Below, in pieces: positions 1-8,017 of a DNA stretch of 64,000 nt. Each line of letters begins with the position of its first letter. The first letter of the stretch is position 1. Location of the stretch: positions 2,391,418-2,455,417 of the forward strand of contig NZ_JBBCAT010000001.1 in NCBI RefSeq assembly GCF_037203705.1. The letters run 5' to 3'. The notes under the pieces were generated by a model. It saw only the letters and a list, made by a program, of their open reading frames with translations, was not told where the DNA came from and did not search any database. The translations under genes and the position numbers were made by a program. The stretch is from Prosthecomicrobium sp. N25. GTDB lineage: Bacteria; Pseudomonadota; Alphaproteobacteria; Rhizobiales; Ancalomicrobiaceae.

Positions 1-64
1 GGGCACGCTCGCCTTCTTCGCCGTCCGCCTGTGGCGCCGACTCTTCCCGCGGGTGGTGCCGTGA
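1..64 (+). CDS. C-terminal end of an AzlC-like permease (partial)
   Basis: The window opens inside a reading frame whose last 20 codons end in TGA at 62-64. The visible tail is hydrophobic, then basic (…AVRLWRRLF…), as at the end of a membrane protein. The stop overlaps the GTG start of the AzlD-family gene, and AzlC and AzlD are usually encoded as such a coupled pair that exports branched-chain amino acids. The AzlC assignment rests on this context only; too little of the protein is visible for a domain call. Confidence 0.5.
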   Translation, partial: GTLAFFAVRLWRRLFPRVVP

Positions 65-411
65 CGGCGGTCCTGGGCGACGCGGCCGAGGTCGGCCCCT
101 TGCTGTTCGTGCTCGTCGCCGGCATCGGGGCGACCCTGACATGGCGGCTCGCCGCCGTGCTGGTCGGCGCGCGCCTGGACGCGGCCCACCCGGTCTTCGA
201 GTGGGCCCGGGCGGTGGCGGGCGCCATCGTCGCCGCGCAGGCCGCGATCCTCGTCGTCGACCCCATGGGGGCGGTCGCCGGCCTCACCCTGACTCTGCGG
301 CTGTCGGCCGTTACGGCCGGCTTCCTCGCCTATCACTTCACCGGCCGGAACGTCCTGCTCGGCGTCGCGGTCGGCGATGCCGTCGTGCTGCTGGCGCTCG
401 TGGCGGGCTGA
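61..411 (+). CDS. azlD: AzlD family branched-chain amino acid transport subunit
   Basis: A 116-residue hydrophobic protein of about four transmembrane segments, the small partner of AzlC in a two-component exporter of branched-chain amino acids in the inner membrane. The TWRL motif in the first helix region and the later LRLSAVTAGF segment fit the AzlD family, and the length is normal. I chose GTG at 61 because it overlaps the upstream stop (GTGA), the usual coupling of this pair. An in-frame ATG at 31 would lie inside the upstream gene. The next gene is convergent and starts its 3' end only three bases away. Substrate is inferred from family. Confidence 0.85.
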   Translation: MTAVLGDAAEVGPLLFVLVAGIGATLTWRLAAVLVGARLDAAHPVFEWARAVAGAIVAAQAAILVVDPMGAVAGLTLTLRLSAVTAGFLAYHFTGRNVLLGVAVGDAVVLLALVAG

Positions 412-414
412 GTC

Positions 415-837
415 TCAGAGCCGGGCGCGGATCATCTCCGCATGCGCGGCGAGGATCTCCTTGTCGGCGTAGGGGCGGGGAAGGGGTCGGACGCGCTCGC
501 CCATCTGCCGCGGCATGACGTGGAAATGCAGGTGGAACACCTCCTGTCCCCCCGCCGCCTCGTTGAACTGCTGGATCGTCACCCCGTCCGCCTTGAAGGC
601 CTCCCGGGCGGCGCGCGCGAGCCGCTGGACGGTCAGGATCACCGCCGCGAGGTCTTCCGCCGGACAGTCCAGCACGTTGCGCACCCGCGCCTTCGGGATG
701 ACCAGGGCGTGGCCGTCCACCGCCGGCATGATGTCCATGAAGGCGAAGGTCCGCTCGTCCTCGTAGAGCTTGTGGCAGGGGATCTCGCCCCTCAGGATCC
801 GGGCGAAAACATTGGCATCGTCATAGGCTTCGGACAT
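415..837 (-). CDS. HIT family protein
   Basis: A 140-residue histidine-triad protein. The HIT signature HLHFH lies at residues 102-106 and supplies the catalytic histidine for nucleotidyl transfer or hydrolysis of nucleoside phosphoramidates and dinucleoside polyphosphates. The N-terminal FARILRGEIP segment is typical of HinT-like cytosolic proteins, and the length is normal. It is convergent with the azlD-like gene. The physiological substrate cannot be read from sequence. A housekeeping role in nucleotide metabolism is what is known for the family. Confidence 0.92.
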   Translation of the reverse strand: MSEAYDDANVFARILRGEIPCHKLYEDERTFAFMDIMPAVDGHALVIPKARVRNVLDCPAEDLAAVILTVQRLARAAREAFKADGVTIQQFNEAAGGQEVFHLHFHVMPRQMGERVRPLPRPYADKEILAAHAEMIRARL

Positions 838-923
838 GGGCCGCTCCGCGTCGTGGCTCGATCGTGGAGTAGACGCCGATGCGGCCCCGGGTCAAGCCGC
901 CCGCGCGGATCGGTGCCGGGCCG

Positions 924-2150
924 TTAGAAGCCCGCCTCCTCGTCCGGCGCGTCCGCGCCATGCCGATAGGGGGCGTGGGCCGCCAGCGCGTCGTGGATCA
1001 TGGCGACCTCCCGCCGCTCCTGCGCGAGATAGCGCTCGACCGCCGTGCGGAAGCCGGGATCGACGATGTAGTGGGCGGAGTGCGTGGTAGTCGGCACGTA
1101 GCCGCGGGCAAGCTTGTGCTCGCCCTGGGCGCCCGCCTCGACCCGCTTCAGGCCGCTCCGGATGGCGAAGTCGATGGCCTGGTAGTAGCAGACCTCGAAG
1201 TGCAGGAAGGGTTGCTCCTCCAGCGCGCCCCAGTAGCGCCCATAGAGCGCGTCCGAGCCGATGAAGTTGAGGGCCCCGGCGATCGGCCGCCCGTGCCGCT
1301 TGGCGAACACGAGCAGGATCCGTTCCGGCATCCGGCTGCCCACCAGCGAGAAGAACGGCCGGGTCAGGTATGGCCGCCCCCACTTGCGGCCGCCCGTGTC
1401 CATGTAGAAGGCGAAAAAGGCGTCCCAGTCCGCCTCGCGGATGTCCGCGCCCGTGCGCCACTCGACCTCCACGCCGTCCAGGAGCGCGTCCCGCCGCTCG
1501 CGGCGGACCTGCTTGCGCTTGCGGCTCTGGAACGTGTCGAGGAAATCGTCGAAGTCGCGGTAGCCCCGGTTCGGCCAATGGAACTGCTGGTCGGTGCGCG
1601 CAAGCCAGTTCCGGTCCGCGAAGGCGGTCACGTCCGGTGCGGTCAGGAAGGTCGCATGGACGGAGGAATGACGCCCTTCGCGCGCCAGTGCCGCCAGGCC
1701 GTCCGCCAGGATCGCGCGGGTCGCCGGCGCGTCCGGGCCCGGCGCCACCAGAAGCCGGCGGCCCGTCGCGGGCGTGAAGGGGACGGAGACCTGCAGCTTC
1801 GGATAGTAGCGCCCGCCCGCCCGCTCGTAGGCATGGGCCCATCCGTGGTCGAAGACGTATTCGCCCTGCGAGTGGGTCTTGGCGTAGCAGGGAACGAGGC
1901 CCCGCGGCTGCCCGTCGGGCCCGTCGAGCACGAGATGCCGCGCCGCCCACCCGGTCTTGGCCGTGGCCGAGCCGGACTCCTCCAGGGACCACAGAAAGTC
2001 GTGGCTCACGAAGGGGTTGTAGGCGGTTTCCTCGTCTTCCGTCTCAACCGCGCTGGGGGCCGGGTTGGCGATCCGGTCCCAGGCCTCCCGCTCGATGTCC
2101 GAGAGGGAGGAGAGAACGCGCAACACGGCGGAGGAAGAGCGGGGGGGCAT
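924..2150 (-). CDS. GNAT/FemAB-like N-acetyltransferase family protein (DUF482)
   Basis: A 408-residue protein of the family annotated as GNAT-fold or 'peptidogalycan biosynthesis' (DUF482). Visible hallmarks are the SRKRKQVRRER segment near the middle, then a region with the form GRPIAGALNFIG and the sequence YGRYWG, followed by LHFEVCYYQAIDFA. In this family the acyltransferase fold resembles FemAB and CH1444 proteins. No biochemical function is firmly established. Length is normal. It is a single cytosolic gene, probably monocistronic, separated from HIT by about 90 bases. The assignment to the family is firm; the reaction is unknown. Confidence 0.88.
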   Translation of the reverse strand: MPPRSSSAVLRVLSSLSDIEREAWDRIANPAPSAVETEDEETAYNPFVSHDFLWSLEESGSATAKTGWAARHLVLDGPDGQPRGLVPCYAKTHSQGEYVFDHGWAHAYERAGGRYYPKLQVSVPFTPATGRRLLVAPGPDAPATRAILADGLAALAREGRHSSVHATFLTAPDVTAFADRNWLARTDQQFHWPNRGYRDFDDFLDTFQSRKRKQVRRERRDALLDGVEVEWRTGADIREADWDAFFAFYMDTGGRKWGRPYLTRPFFSLVGSRMPERILLVFAKRHGRPIAGALNFIGSDALYGRYWGALEEQPFLHFEVCYYQAIDFAIRSGLKRVEAGAQGEHKLARGYVPTTTHSAHYIVDPGFRTAVERYLAQERREVAMIHDALAAHAPYRHGADAPDEEAGF

Positions 2151-2258
2151 CGGTCGGTCCGGTGGAATGCCACCAAGATAGGCCTGCCGCGCGCCGCGGC
2201 AATCCCGCTCCTCGCGGGGCGGCGCTGCGTCGCGCCCGCGCGGCCCGACGCAAACGAA

Positions 2259-2287
2259 GCCGGGCCCGGCTTGTGACCGGGCCCGGC
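2259..2287 (-). terminator. GC-rich hairpin downstream of the Tyr-rich secreted protein gene
   Basis: A perfect 11-bp inverted repeat (GCCGGGCCCGG / CCGGGCCCGGC) with a 7-nt loop lies 50 bases beyond the stop of the minus-strand gene at 2337. On that strand it is followed by a short T-containing stretch (TTCGTTTG). The T tract is poor, so intrinsic termination is likely but unproven. Confidence 0.45.
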
Positions 2288-2336
2288 ATTCCGAGAGGGG
2301 GTTCGGGGGGCGATAGAACCCGCCTCACAGCGGAAT

Positions 2337-2618
2337 TCAGTAGCAGACGCGCTCCTTGTAGTAGGCGCCGTGGTGACGGACCCAGACCTTCCGGCAGCCC
2401 GGGCCGTAATAGGCCGGCGCGTAGTAGCCGTAGGGCCGGTAGTAGTAGGGGTGATAGTAGGCTCCGGCCGCGACCGCGGTTCCCACGATGGCGCCGCCCA
2501 CGAGGCCGGCCACAAAGGCGCCTCCGCGGGCTTCGGCCTGGGTCGTGGTGGCGACCGAGGCGGTGGCGAGGGTGGCGGCCGTCACGGCGGCGGCGAGGAA
2601 CTTGGATGCGATCGTCAT
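2337..2618 (-). CDS. Small secreted glycine-zipper / Tyr-rich protein
   Basis: A 93-residue protein with a signal peptide ending near ATTTQAEA. A glycine-zipper segment follows (GLVGGAIVG), then a run of Tyr, Pro and Gly (YYHPYYYRPYGYY), and a C-terminal CRKVWV…VCY part whose two cysteines could form a disulfide. The start at 2618 was chosen for its AAGGAC ribosome-binding site and the good signal peptide; a longer frame begins at 2675. Proteins of this design are common in Methylobacterium- and Bradyrhizobium-type genomes and are thought to be periplasmic or outer-membrane associated. Function unknown. Confidence 0.75.
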   Translation of the reverse strand: MTIASKFLAAAVTAATLATASVATTTQAEARGGAFVAGLVGGAIVGTAVAAGAYYHPYYYRPYGYYAPAYYGPGCRKVWVRHHGAYYKERVCY

Positions 2619-2831
2619 GGCTCTGTCCTTGGCGGTGGCGAGGAGGCTCATTTCCCCGTCCTTCGATGAAGCCACACTAGCCTCCGTCCGATTGACCGGA
2701 CCCGAATGCCCCGTTCAGAAACCGTTCATGTCCCGGCCCGCCGATCACGAGCCCGTGATCGCACGCACGCGGCGAAGCCGGCCAGCGGCCCCGCACCGCC
2801 GGCCGTCCGTCGACCTGCCGCGAGCGCCCGG

Positions 2832-3596
2832 TCAGGCCGGTACGTCGGCGTCGAAGCCCTCGAAGGTGATCTGGTCGGTCTCCCGCGCCGCCTTGGCACG
2901 CTGCTCCGCCGTGCGCACCGTCCAGCAGATGAGCGGCCGGCCGAACACCTTGCGCAGCAGGGTCGGCCCGGGCGCCGGCAGATGGCGGATGGCGTAGGAG
3001 ACGAAGTGGGGCCGCGTGCGCGGCGCATGGAGGATGTGGCGGAGGGCGAAGCGCTCGAGCGCCCCGAGGTCGCCGTAGTGGTCCGGATCCGTGGCGTCGT
3101 CGGCGACGATGCCGCGCACGAAGCCCGGCGCGAGCCGCCCGAGCGCGGCGACCATCTCCGGGTCGAACGACATGCACGCGAAGGGGCCGGCATAGCCCTT
3201 CAGGACCTCGACGGCGCGGGCGACCAGCCTGAGGTCGGCCGGCCGCCGGAACTCGCTCTTGATCTCGATGACGAGCGGCACGCGGCCCGCCACGAGGTCC
3301 AGCATCTGCCGGAGCGTCGGGATGCGTTCATCCGGCGCCGCCTTGAAGGCGACCGCCTGGACGGCCGCGAGCGGCAGGGCGTCGACCCGCCCGGAGCCGG
3401 TCGTCAGCCGGTCGAGCGTGAAGTCGTGGAACACCACTGCCTCGCCGTCGGCGGTGAGCTGCAGGTCGCACTCGATGGCGAAGTCGCGGTCGATCGCGGC
3501 CCGGAAGGCCGACAGGGTGTTCTCCACCCGTCCGGCTCCGATGTCGTGGTAGCCGCGATGGGCGATCGGCCGGCGCGTCAGGAACGCGAGGTCCAT
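2832..3596 (-). CDS. Glycerophosphodiester phosphodiesterase family protein
   Basis: A 254-residue GDPD-fold TIM barrel that would hydrolyse glycerophosphodiesters to glycerol-3-phosphate and an alcohol. The N-terminal AHRGYHDIGAGRVENTLSAF segment carries the conserved His-Arg and Glu-Asn. ECDLQLTADGEAVVFHD gives the Glu-x-Asp metal ligands and the catalytic His. No signal peptide is seen, so it is cytosolic. The ridA gene lies directly upstream on the same strand with a gap of 12 bases, so the two are probably cotranscribed. Confidence 0.93.
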   Translation of the reverse strand: MDLAFLTRRPIAHRGYHDIGAGRVENTLSAFRAAIDRDFAIECDLQLTADGEAVVFHDFTLDRLTTGSGRVDALPLAAVQAVAFKAAPDERIPTLRQMLDLVAGRVPLVIEIKSEFRRPADLRLVARAVEVLKGYAGPFACMSFDPEMVAALGRLAPGFVRGIVADDATDPDHYGDLGALERFALRHILHAPRTRPHFVSYAIRHLPAPGPTLLRKVFGRPLICWTVRTAEQRAKAARETDQITFEGFDADVPA

Positions 3597-3608
3597 CGCG
3601 GCCTCCTC

Positions 3609-4070
3609 TCAGGCGATCTCGAAGATGGCTTCGACCTCGACCGCCGCGCCGAAGGGCAGGGCGGAGACGCCGACGGCGGAGCGCGAATGCCGGCCCTTGT
3701 CGCCGAGCACCTCGACGATGAAGTCCGACGCTCCGTTGACCACCTTGGGCTGGTCGCCGAAGCCCGGCGCCGAGCTGACGAAGCCGGTCAGCTTCACGCA
3801 GCGGACGATGCGGTCGAGGTCGCCGGTGTGCGCGCGCACCTGGGCGAGGATGTTGATGGCGCAGAGCCGCGCGGCCGCCTGGCCGGCTTCGATCTCGGTT
3901 CCCGCACCGAGCTGTCCGGTGTGCTCCAGGCCGTTCGCCCCCATCGGGAGCTGGCCGGAGATGAAGAGCAGGTTGCCCGTCTGCACGGCCGGGACATAGT
4001 TGGCGGCGGGCTTGGCCGGGTTCGGCAGGCTCACGCCGAGATCGGCGAGACGCTTCTCGATCGCGCTCAT
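3609..4070 (-). CDS. ridA: RidA family protein
   Basis: A 153-residue member of the YjgF/YER057c/UK114 family of trimeric enamine/imine deaminases that remove reactive 2-aminoacrylate made by PLP enzymes. The segments NLLFISGQLPMG and CVKLTGFVSSAPGF, and the end SALPFGAAVEVEAIFEIA, are typical. Instead of the central Arg-x-Ala-x-Gly form it has RSAVGVSALPFG, the pattern of the longer RidA subgroup whose activity is less certain. A strong GGAGGAGA ribosome-binding site precedes ATG 4070. First gene of a two-gene unit with the GDPD gene. Confidence 0.9.
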   Translation of the reverse strand: MSAIEKRLADLGVSLPNPAKPAANYVPAVQTGNLLFISGQLPMGANGLEHTGQLGAGTEIEAGQAAARLCAINILAQVRAHTGDLDRIVRCVKLTGFVSSAPGFGDQPKVVNGASDFIVEVLGDKGRHSRSAVGVSALPFGAAVEVEAIFEIA

Positions 4071-4293
4071 GGGGGGTCTCCTCCGGGACGGGTCGTCATG
4101 GGTTCCTTGGCCGAAAACCGCGGGCTTGGCAACGGGTGCCTTCGCGTCGCCGAAGGAGTCGCCAGATCGCGCGAAACCGGGTAGGCATTCCGCTCGGCCA
4201 TCCGATGCGTCGCGGCCCCGGACGCGGCGTCGTGCCTTCGCCGGAATTCGGGCCTAGGGATTCGAGCCCAGAAGACGAGAACGAGGAAACCGC

Positions 4294-5148
4294 ATGCGCC
4301 GTGTCATCGCATCCGCCGCCGTCGGCCTGGCCGCCCTGGCGCTCGCGACCGGATCCCGGGCCGCCGAGGCGCCGTCGGCGACGGTCGCCGGCCTGAAACC
4401 GCACCGGGCCGTCTACGAGCTGACGCTCGCCTCGCGGACGGACAAGTCCGAGATCGGCAACGTGACCGGCCGCCTCGTCTATGAATTCGTCGGCTCCGCC
4501 TGCGACGGCTTCACCACCCAGTTCCGGCTGGTCACCCGGCTGGAGAACACCGACGGACGGGCGAGGATCTCCGACATGCGCACCTCCTCCTTCGAGGACG
4601 CGGCCGGCAAGACCTTCGACTTCCTGAGCCAGAATTTCCTCGAGCAGCAGATGACGGACGAATCGAAGGGCACCGCCCAGCGCTCGGACGCCGGCATCGT
4701 CGCCAAGGTCACGCGGCCGGTCGACCGAACCGTCAACCTGCCGCCCGACGCGAATTTCCCCACCCAGCACATGACGCGCCTTATCGACGCCGCCAAGGAG
4801 GGCCGCAGCGTCGCCCAGGTGAAGCTCTACGACGGCTCGGAGGGGGGCGAGCGGCTCTACGACACCACCGCCATCATCGGCAAGGTGGTCGAGGGCGCTG
4901 ACGACGTCGGCGACGAGAAGGCGGCCGACAAGCCCGGGCTCGCGGCTGCGCGCCGGTGGCCCATGACGGTCTCCTACTTCGACCCGGCCAAGCGCGAGCG
5001 CGGCGAGGACACGCCGGAGTATCAGCTCTCCTTCCTGCTCTACGAGAACGGCATCAGCCGCCGCCTGAAGCTCGACTACGGCGACTTCGCGCTGAGCGGC
5101 AAGATGAGCGAACTGGACCTGATCGACCAGCCGTCCTCCTGCCATTGA
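4294..5148 (+). CDS. eipB: EipB-like periplasmic envelope integrity protein (DUF1849)
   Basis: A 284-residue exported protein of the DUF1849 family. A signal peptide covers about residues 1-23 (…TGSRAAEA). The rest is a predicted beta-rich domain with the family motifs YELTLASRT, GRLVYEF and TEGGDDVGDEKAA-like acidic loop. In Brucella EipB a conserved disulfide joins one cysteine near residue 69 to one near the C-terminus; here C70 and C283 are in the matching places. EipB is a spiral beta-barrel needed for envelope integrity. A GAGGAAA ribosome-binding site supports ATG 4294. Monocistronic and convergent with dinB. Confidence 0.85.
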   Translation: MRRVIASAAVGLAALALATGSRAAEAPSATVAGLKPHRAVYELTLASRTDKSEIGNVTGRLVYEFVGSACDGFTTQFRLVTRLENTDGRARISDMRTSSFEDAAGKTFDFLSQNFLEQQMTDESKGTAQRSDAGIVAKVTRPVDRTVNLPPDANFPTQHMTRLIDAAKEGRSVAQVKLYDGSEGGERLYDTTAIIGKVVEGADDVGDEKAADKPGLAAARRWPMTVSYFDPAKRERGEDTPEYQLSFLLYENGISRRLKLDYGDFALSGKMSELDLIDQPSSCH

Positions 5149-5163
5149 CCGTCCCCGGGCGGC

Positions 5164-6462
5164 CTAGCGCCGCCGGTCCGCCCCGAACACCAGCCCGAGC
5201 TTGACGGCGTCGCGGCCGAACTTCTCGCGCACACGGTCCATCGCCTTCTCGGCCTCCGCGCGCCGTGCCGCGCCCGGATCGACCAGGTCCCCGGGGTCGC
5301 AGCGTTCCGCGGCGACCAGGTCCGACACGCCGATGCCGATCAGCCTGAAGCGCCGCCCGTCGCACTCCCGCGCCAGCAGCGCCTGCCCGGCCCGGAAGAT
5401 GCGGTCGGCGAGCTGGGTCGGGTCCGGCAGCTTCCGGTTCCGCGTGATCGTCCGGAAGTCCTGGGTCTTCATCTTGAGGACGACCGTCGTGCCGCCGATG
5501 CCGGCCGCCTTCAGCCTGCGCGAGACCTTCTCGGCCAGCACCCGCAGGATCGGCTCCAGCGCTTCCCGCTCGGCGATGTCGGTATCGAAGGTCGTCTCCG
5601 CCGAGACGCTCTTCGCCTCGCGGTCGGGGCTGACCGCCCGGTCGTCCTCGCCGCGCGACAGGCGCGCCAGGCGCTGCCCCATCGAGCCGTAGCGCCGCAT
5701 CAGGTCGATCTCCGCTATGCCCTGGAGCTGGCCGATGCTGCGGATGCCGTCCTTCTCCAGGGTCGCGGCGAGGGCCTGGCCCACCCCCCAGATCGCGGTG
5801 ACCGGCCGCGCCGCCAGGAAGGCGAGCGTCTCCCTCCGCCCGATCACCGAGAAGCCGCGGGGCTTCTCCAGGTCGGAGGCCATCTTGGCCAGGAACTTGT
5901 TGGGCGCGAGCCCGACCGAGACCGAGATCCCCACCTCCCGCTCCACGCGGCGGGCGAAGCGGGCGAGCGTCAGCGCCGGCGAGGCGTGGTGGAGCCGCTC
6001 CGTGCCCGAGAGGTCCAGGAACGCCTCGTCGATCGACAGCGGCTCCACGAGCGGCGTGAGCTCCAGCATCATCTGCCGCACCTCTCGGCCGACCCGGGCA
6101 TATTTCTCCATGTTCGGCTTGACCACGACGGCCCCGGGGCAGGCCTTCAGCGCCTTGAACATCGGCATGGCCGACTTCACGCCGTGGATGCGCGCGAGGT
6201 AGCAGGCCGTCGACACCACCCCGCGCTTGCCCCCGCCGATGATGACCGGCACGTCCCGGAGCGACGGGTCGTCCCGCTTTTCGATCGCCGCGTAGAAGGC
6301 GTCGCAGTCCACATGCGCGATGGAGAGGTCGGCGAGTTCCGGGTGGTCGAGGATCCGCGGGCTGCCGCAGGCCGCACAGCGGAAAGCCCCCGGCCGCACG
6401 GGCGCGAGGCAGTCCCGGCAGAAGCCGGTCGCCGCCGGGGTGAGGTCGCCGCCGCCCGCCAT
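5164..6462 (-). CDS. dinB: DNA polymerase IV (Y family) with N-terminal zinc-ribbon-like extension
   Basis: A 432-residue translesion polymerase. The palm motifs are present: [12 protein letters not shown] (metal ligands D52 and D54) and SIDEAFLD near residue 143. Thumb, and a little-finger domain ending near VFGADRRR, follow. The start of the protein is unusual compared with E. coli DinB: C15/C18 and C29/C32 form a four-cysteine zinc-ribbon-like extension of about 45 residues. Related rhizobial DinB proteins also carry such an extension. It would bypass damaged bases, often at a cost in accuracy. No LexA box was identified by eye. Confidence 0.94.
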   Translation of the reverse strand: MAGGGDLTPAATGFCRDCLAPVRPGAFRCAACGSPRILDHPELADLSIAHVDCDAFYAAIEKRDDPSLRDVPVIIGGGKRGVVSTACYLARIHGVKSAMPMFKALKACPGAVVVKPNMEKYARVGREVRQMMLELTPLVEPLSIDEAFLDLSGTERLHHASPALTLARFARRVEREVGISVSVGLAPNKFLAKMASDLEKPRGFSVIGRRETLAFLAARPVTAIWGVGQALAATLEKDGIRSIGQLQGIAEIDLMRRYGSMGQRLARLSRGEDDRAVSPDREAKSVSAETTFDTDIAEREALEPILRVLAEKVSRRLKAAGIGGTTVVLKMKTQDFRTITRNRKLPDPTQLADRIFRAGQALLARECDGRRFRLIGIGVSDLVAAERCDPGDLVDPGAARRAEAEKAMDRVREKFGRDAVKLGLVFGADRRR

Positions 6463-6532
6463 GCCGTCTGTTCGCGTTTCGTGCCTGGGGCGCGAGCCTA
6501 GCCGCGGCGCCCGGCCTTGGCAACGGCTTCGC

Positions 6533-7192
6533 CTACCCGATGGTCCGGCGGACGTAGTCCTCCACCTCGGTCCAGCGGTTCGTCCGGAGGTTCATGCCCG
6601 GCACCTCCCGGGCGAGAGCGAAGAAGCGCGGGTCGGCGACGAACTGAATGACGTGCGCCTCCGGCAGGGCCTCGCGCACGGAGGTGAGGTTGGTCGGCGA
6701 ATCGTCGAGGAAGAAGACCGGCCCCGAGGCCCGCGCGGCGAGGCTCCGCATGGCCGGCCCCTTCGGCCCGTCATTCGTCAGCACAGGGTAGGGCAGGCCG
6801 CGGGCGGCCAGCGAGACGCGCCGGGTCTCCCGGTGACGGTGCGGCGCGTTCGTCAGCAGCACCACGTCCGCGATCACGCCGAGCCGGCCGAGCACCTCGA
6901 CGGCGTCCTCGACCACCTCCTGGTGGGCGATTTCCTCCTCGAAGAATCCGAGAAGCAGCCGTCGCACGTCGTCCTGCGCCGCCGCGAGGCTCGTGCCCGC
7001 GTGCTTGATGTTGCCCGTCAGCCCGTACGAATGGGCGTCGAGCCGGTAGCCGGAGCGCTCCAGGTAGCGCTCGAGATGCCGGACGAAGTAGACCGCGACC
7101 TCGTCCACGTCCGAGACGACCAGCGGCCGCCCGCCGATCGGCAGGGCCTCGATGGCCTCCAGGATATCGATCGCGTGCGGGTCGAGCGTCAT
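6533..7192 (-). CDS. HAD family hydrolase
   Basis: A 219-residue haloacid-dehalogenase-fold protein. Motif I is DVDEV in [12 protein letters not shown], motif II is LLTNAP, the motif III lysine is in GPKGPAM, and motif IV is [10 protein letters not shown]. These are the residues that form and break a phospho-aspartate. A cap region lies between motifs I and II. No signal peptide. ATG overlaps the stop of the DUF3572 gene (ATGA), so the two are translationally coupled. The substrate is not evident. Confidence 0.9.
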   Translation of the reverse strand: MTLDPHAIDILEAIEALPIGGRPLVVSDVDEVAVYFVRHLERYLERSGYRLDAHSYGLTGNIKHAGTSLAAAQDDVRRLLLGFFEEEIAHQEVVEDAVEVLGRLGVIADVVLLTNAPHRHRETRRVSLAARGLPYPVLTNDGPKGPAMRSLAARASGPVFFLDDSPTNLTSVREALPEAHVIQFVADPRFFALAREVPGMNLRTNRWTEVEDYVRRTIG

Positions 7193-7485
7193 TCGCCCCG
7201 CTCCCCAGCCAACCGATGGTGCGCGATGGCGACGAGCGTCGGCCGCAGCCGGAGCGCCTCGGTGAATTCCAGGAGGACGGCCTCGTCGCCCATCAGGAAG
7301 GCGAGCACGGCGGCCAGGAACCGGGGATCGGACGCCGCGGCCCGGATCGTCTCCGGCCCGAGCCCGGTCTCCGCCAGGAATCGTCCCAGATGCTCAGGCC
7401 GCCCGGCCAGGAAGCCGAGCGCTGAAACCGCGATCTTTTCGGCGTCGTCGGCGGACAGGGATTCGCGGGCCATGCGCTCTTCCAT
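7189..7485 (-). CDS. DUF3572 domain-containing protein
   Basis: A 98-residue alpha-helical protein with the DUF3572 pattern (AEKIAVSALGFLAGRPEHLGRFL near the N-terminus, then FLMGDEAVLLEF). In many alphaproteobacteria this family is encoded divergently from divK, as here, which suggests a link to cell-cycle regulators, although no function is known. A second start at 7473 (MARESL…) is possible. The C-terminus overlaps the HAD hydrolase gene by four bases. The 103 bases to divK should hold divergent promoters. Confidence 0.85.
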   Translation of the reverse strand: MEERMARESLSADDAEKIAVSALGFLAGRPEHLGRFLAETGLGPETIRAAASDPRFLAAVLAFLMGDEAVLLEFTEALRLRPTLVAIAHHRLAGERGE

Positions 7486-7588
7486 TATTTGCGAGATGGA
7501 AACGAGTTAGCATTACAATGCCGGCCAGCGTCGTGGGAGATCCTTTCCCGTGAGCCGGACCGATCCGGGTAGCGAAGAGGCAGTCCGC

Positions 7589-7960
7589 ATGGGGAAGACC
7601 GTCCTGATCGTCGAGGACAACGAGCTCAACATGAAGCTCTTCAACGACCTCCTCGAGGCGCACGGCTACAAGACGCTCCAGACCCGCAACGGTCTCGACG
7701 CCATGGAGATCGCGCGCGCCCACAAGCCCGACCTCATCCTGATGGACATTCAGCTGCCCGAGGTCTCGGGCCTGGAGGTCACCAAATGGCTGAAGGAGGA
7801 CGACGAGCTCCGGTCCATCCCGGTCATCGCCGTCACCGCCTTCGCGATGAAGGGCGACGAGGAGCGGATCCGGCAGGGCGGCTGCGAGGCCTACATCTCG
7901 AAGCCGATCTCCGTCGCCAAGTTTTTGGAAACCGTTCGGTCGTATCTTGGCGATGCGTAA
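7589..7960 (+). CDS. divK: Single-domain response regulator DivK
   Basis: A 123-residue receiver domain with no output domain. D53 in [10 protein letters not shown] is the phospho-acceptor; acidic residues E9/D10, T83 and K105 (ISKPIS) complete the site. DivK is phosphorylated by DivJ and dephosphorylated by PleC in the alphaproteobacterial cell-cycle network, and acts through DivL to restrain CtrA. ATG 7589 was chosen for its GAAGAGG ribosome-binding site and because it gives the standard DivK length; a GTG at 7550 would add 13 residues. It is followed by pleD after 57 bases, the conserved order in Caulobacter and rhizobia. Confidence 0.95.
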   Translation: MGKTVLIVEDNELNMKLFNDLLEAHGYKTLQTRNGLDAMEIARAHKPDLILMDIQLPEVSGLEVTKWLKEDDELRSIPVIAVTAFAMKGDEERIRQGGCEAYISKPISVAKFLETVRSYLGDA

Positions 7961-8017
7961 CGTCCCGTACCGGCACCCCGGCCGCCCGACGCGCGCATCC
8001 CTCTCCCGGAGCCTCCA

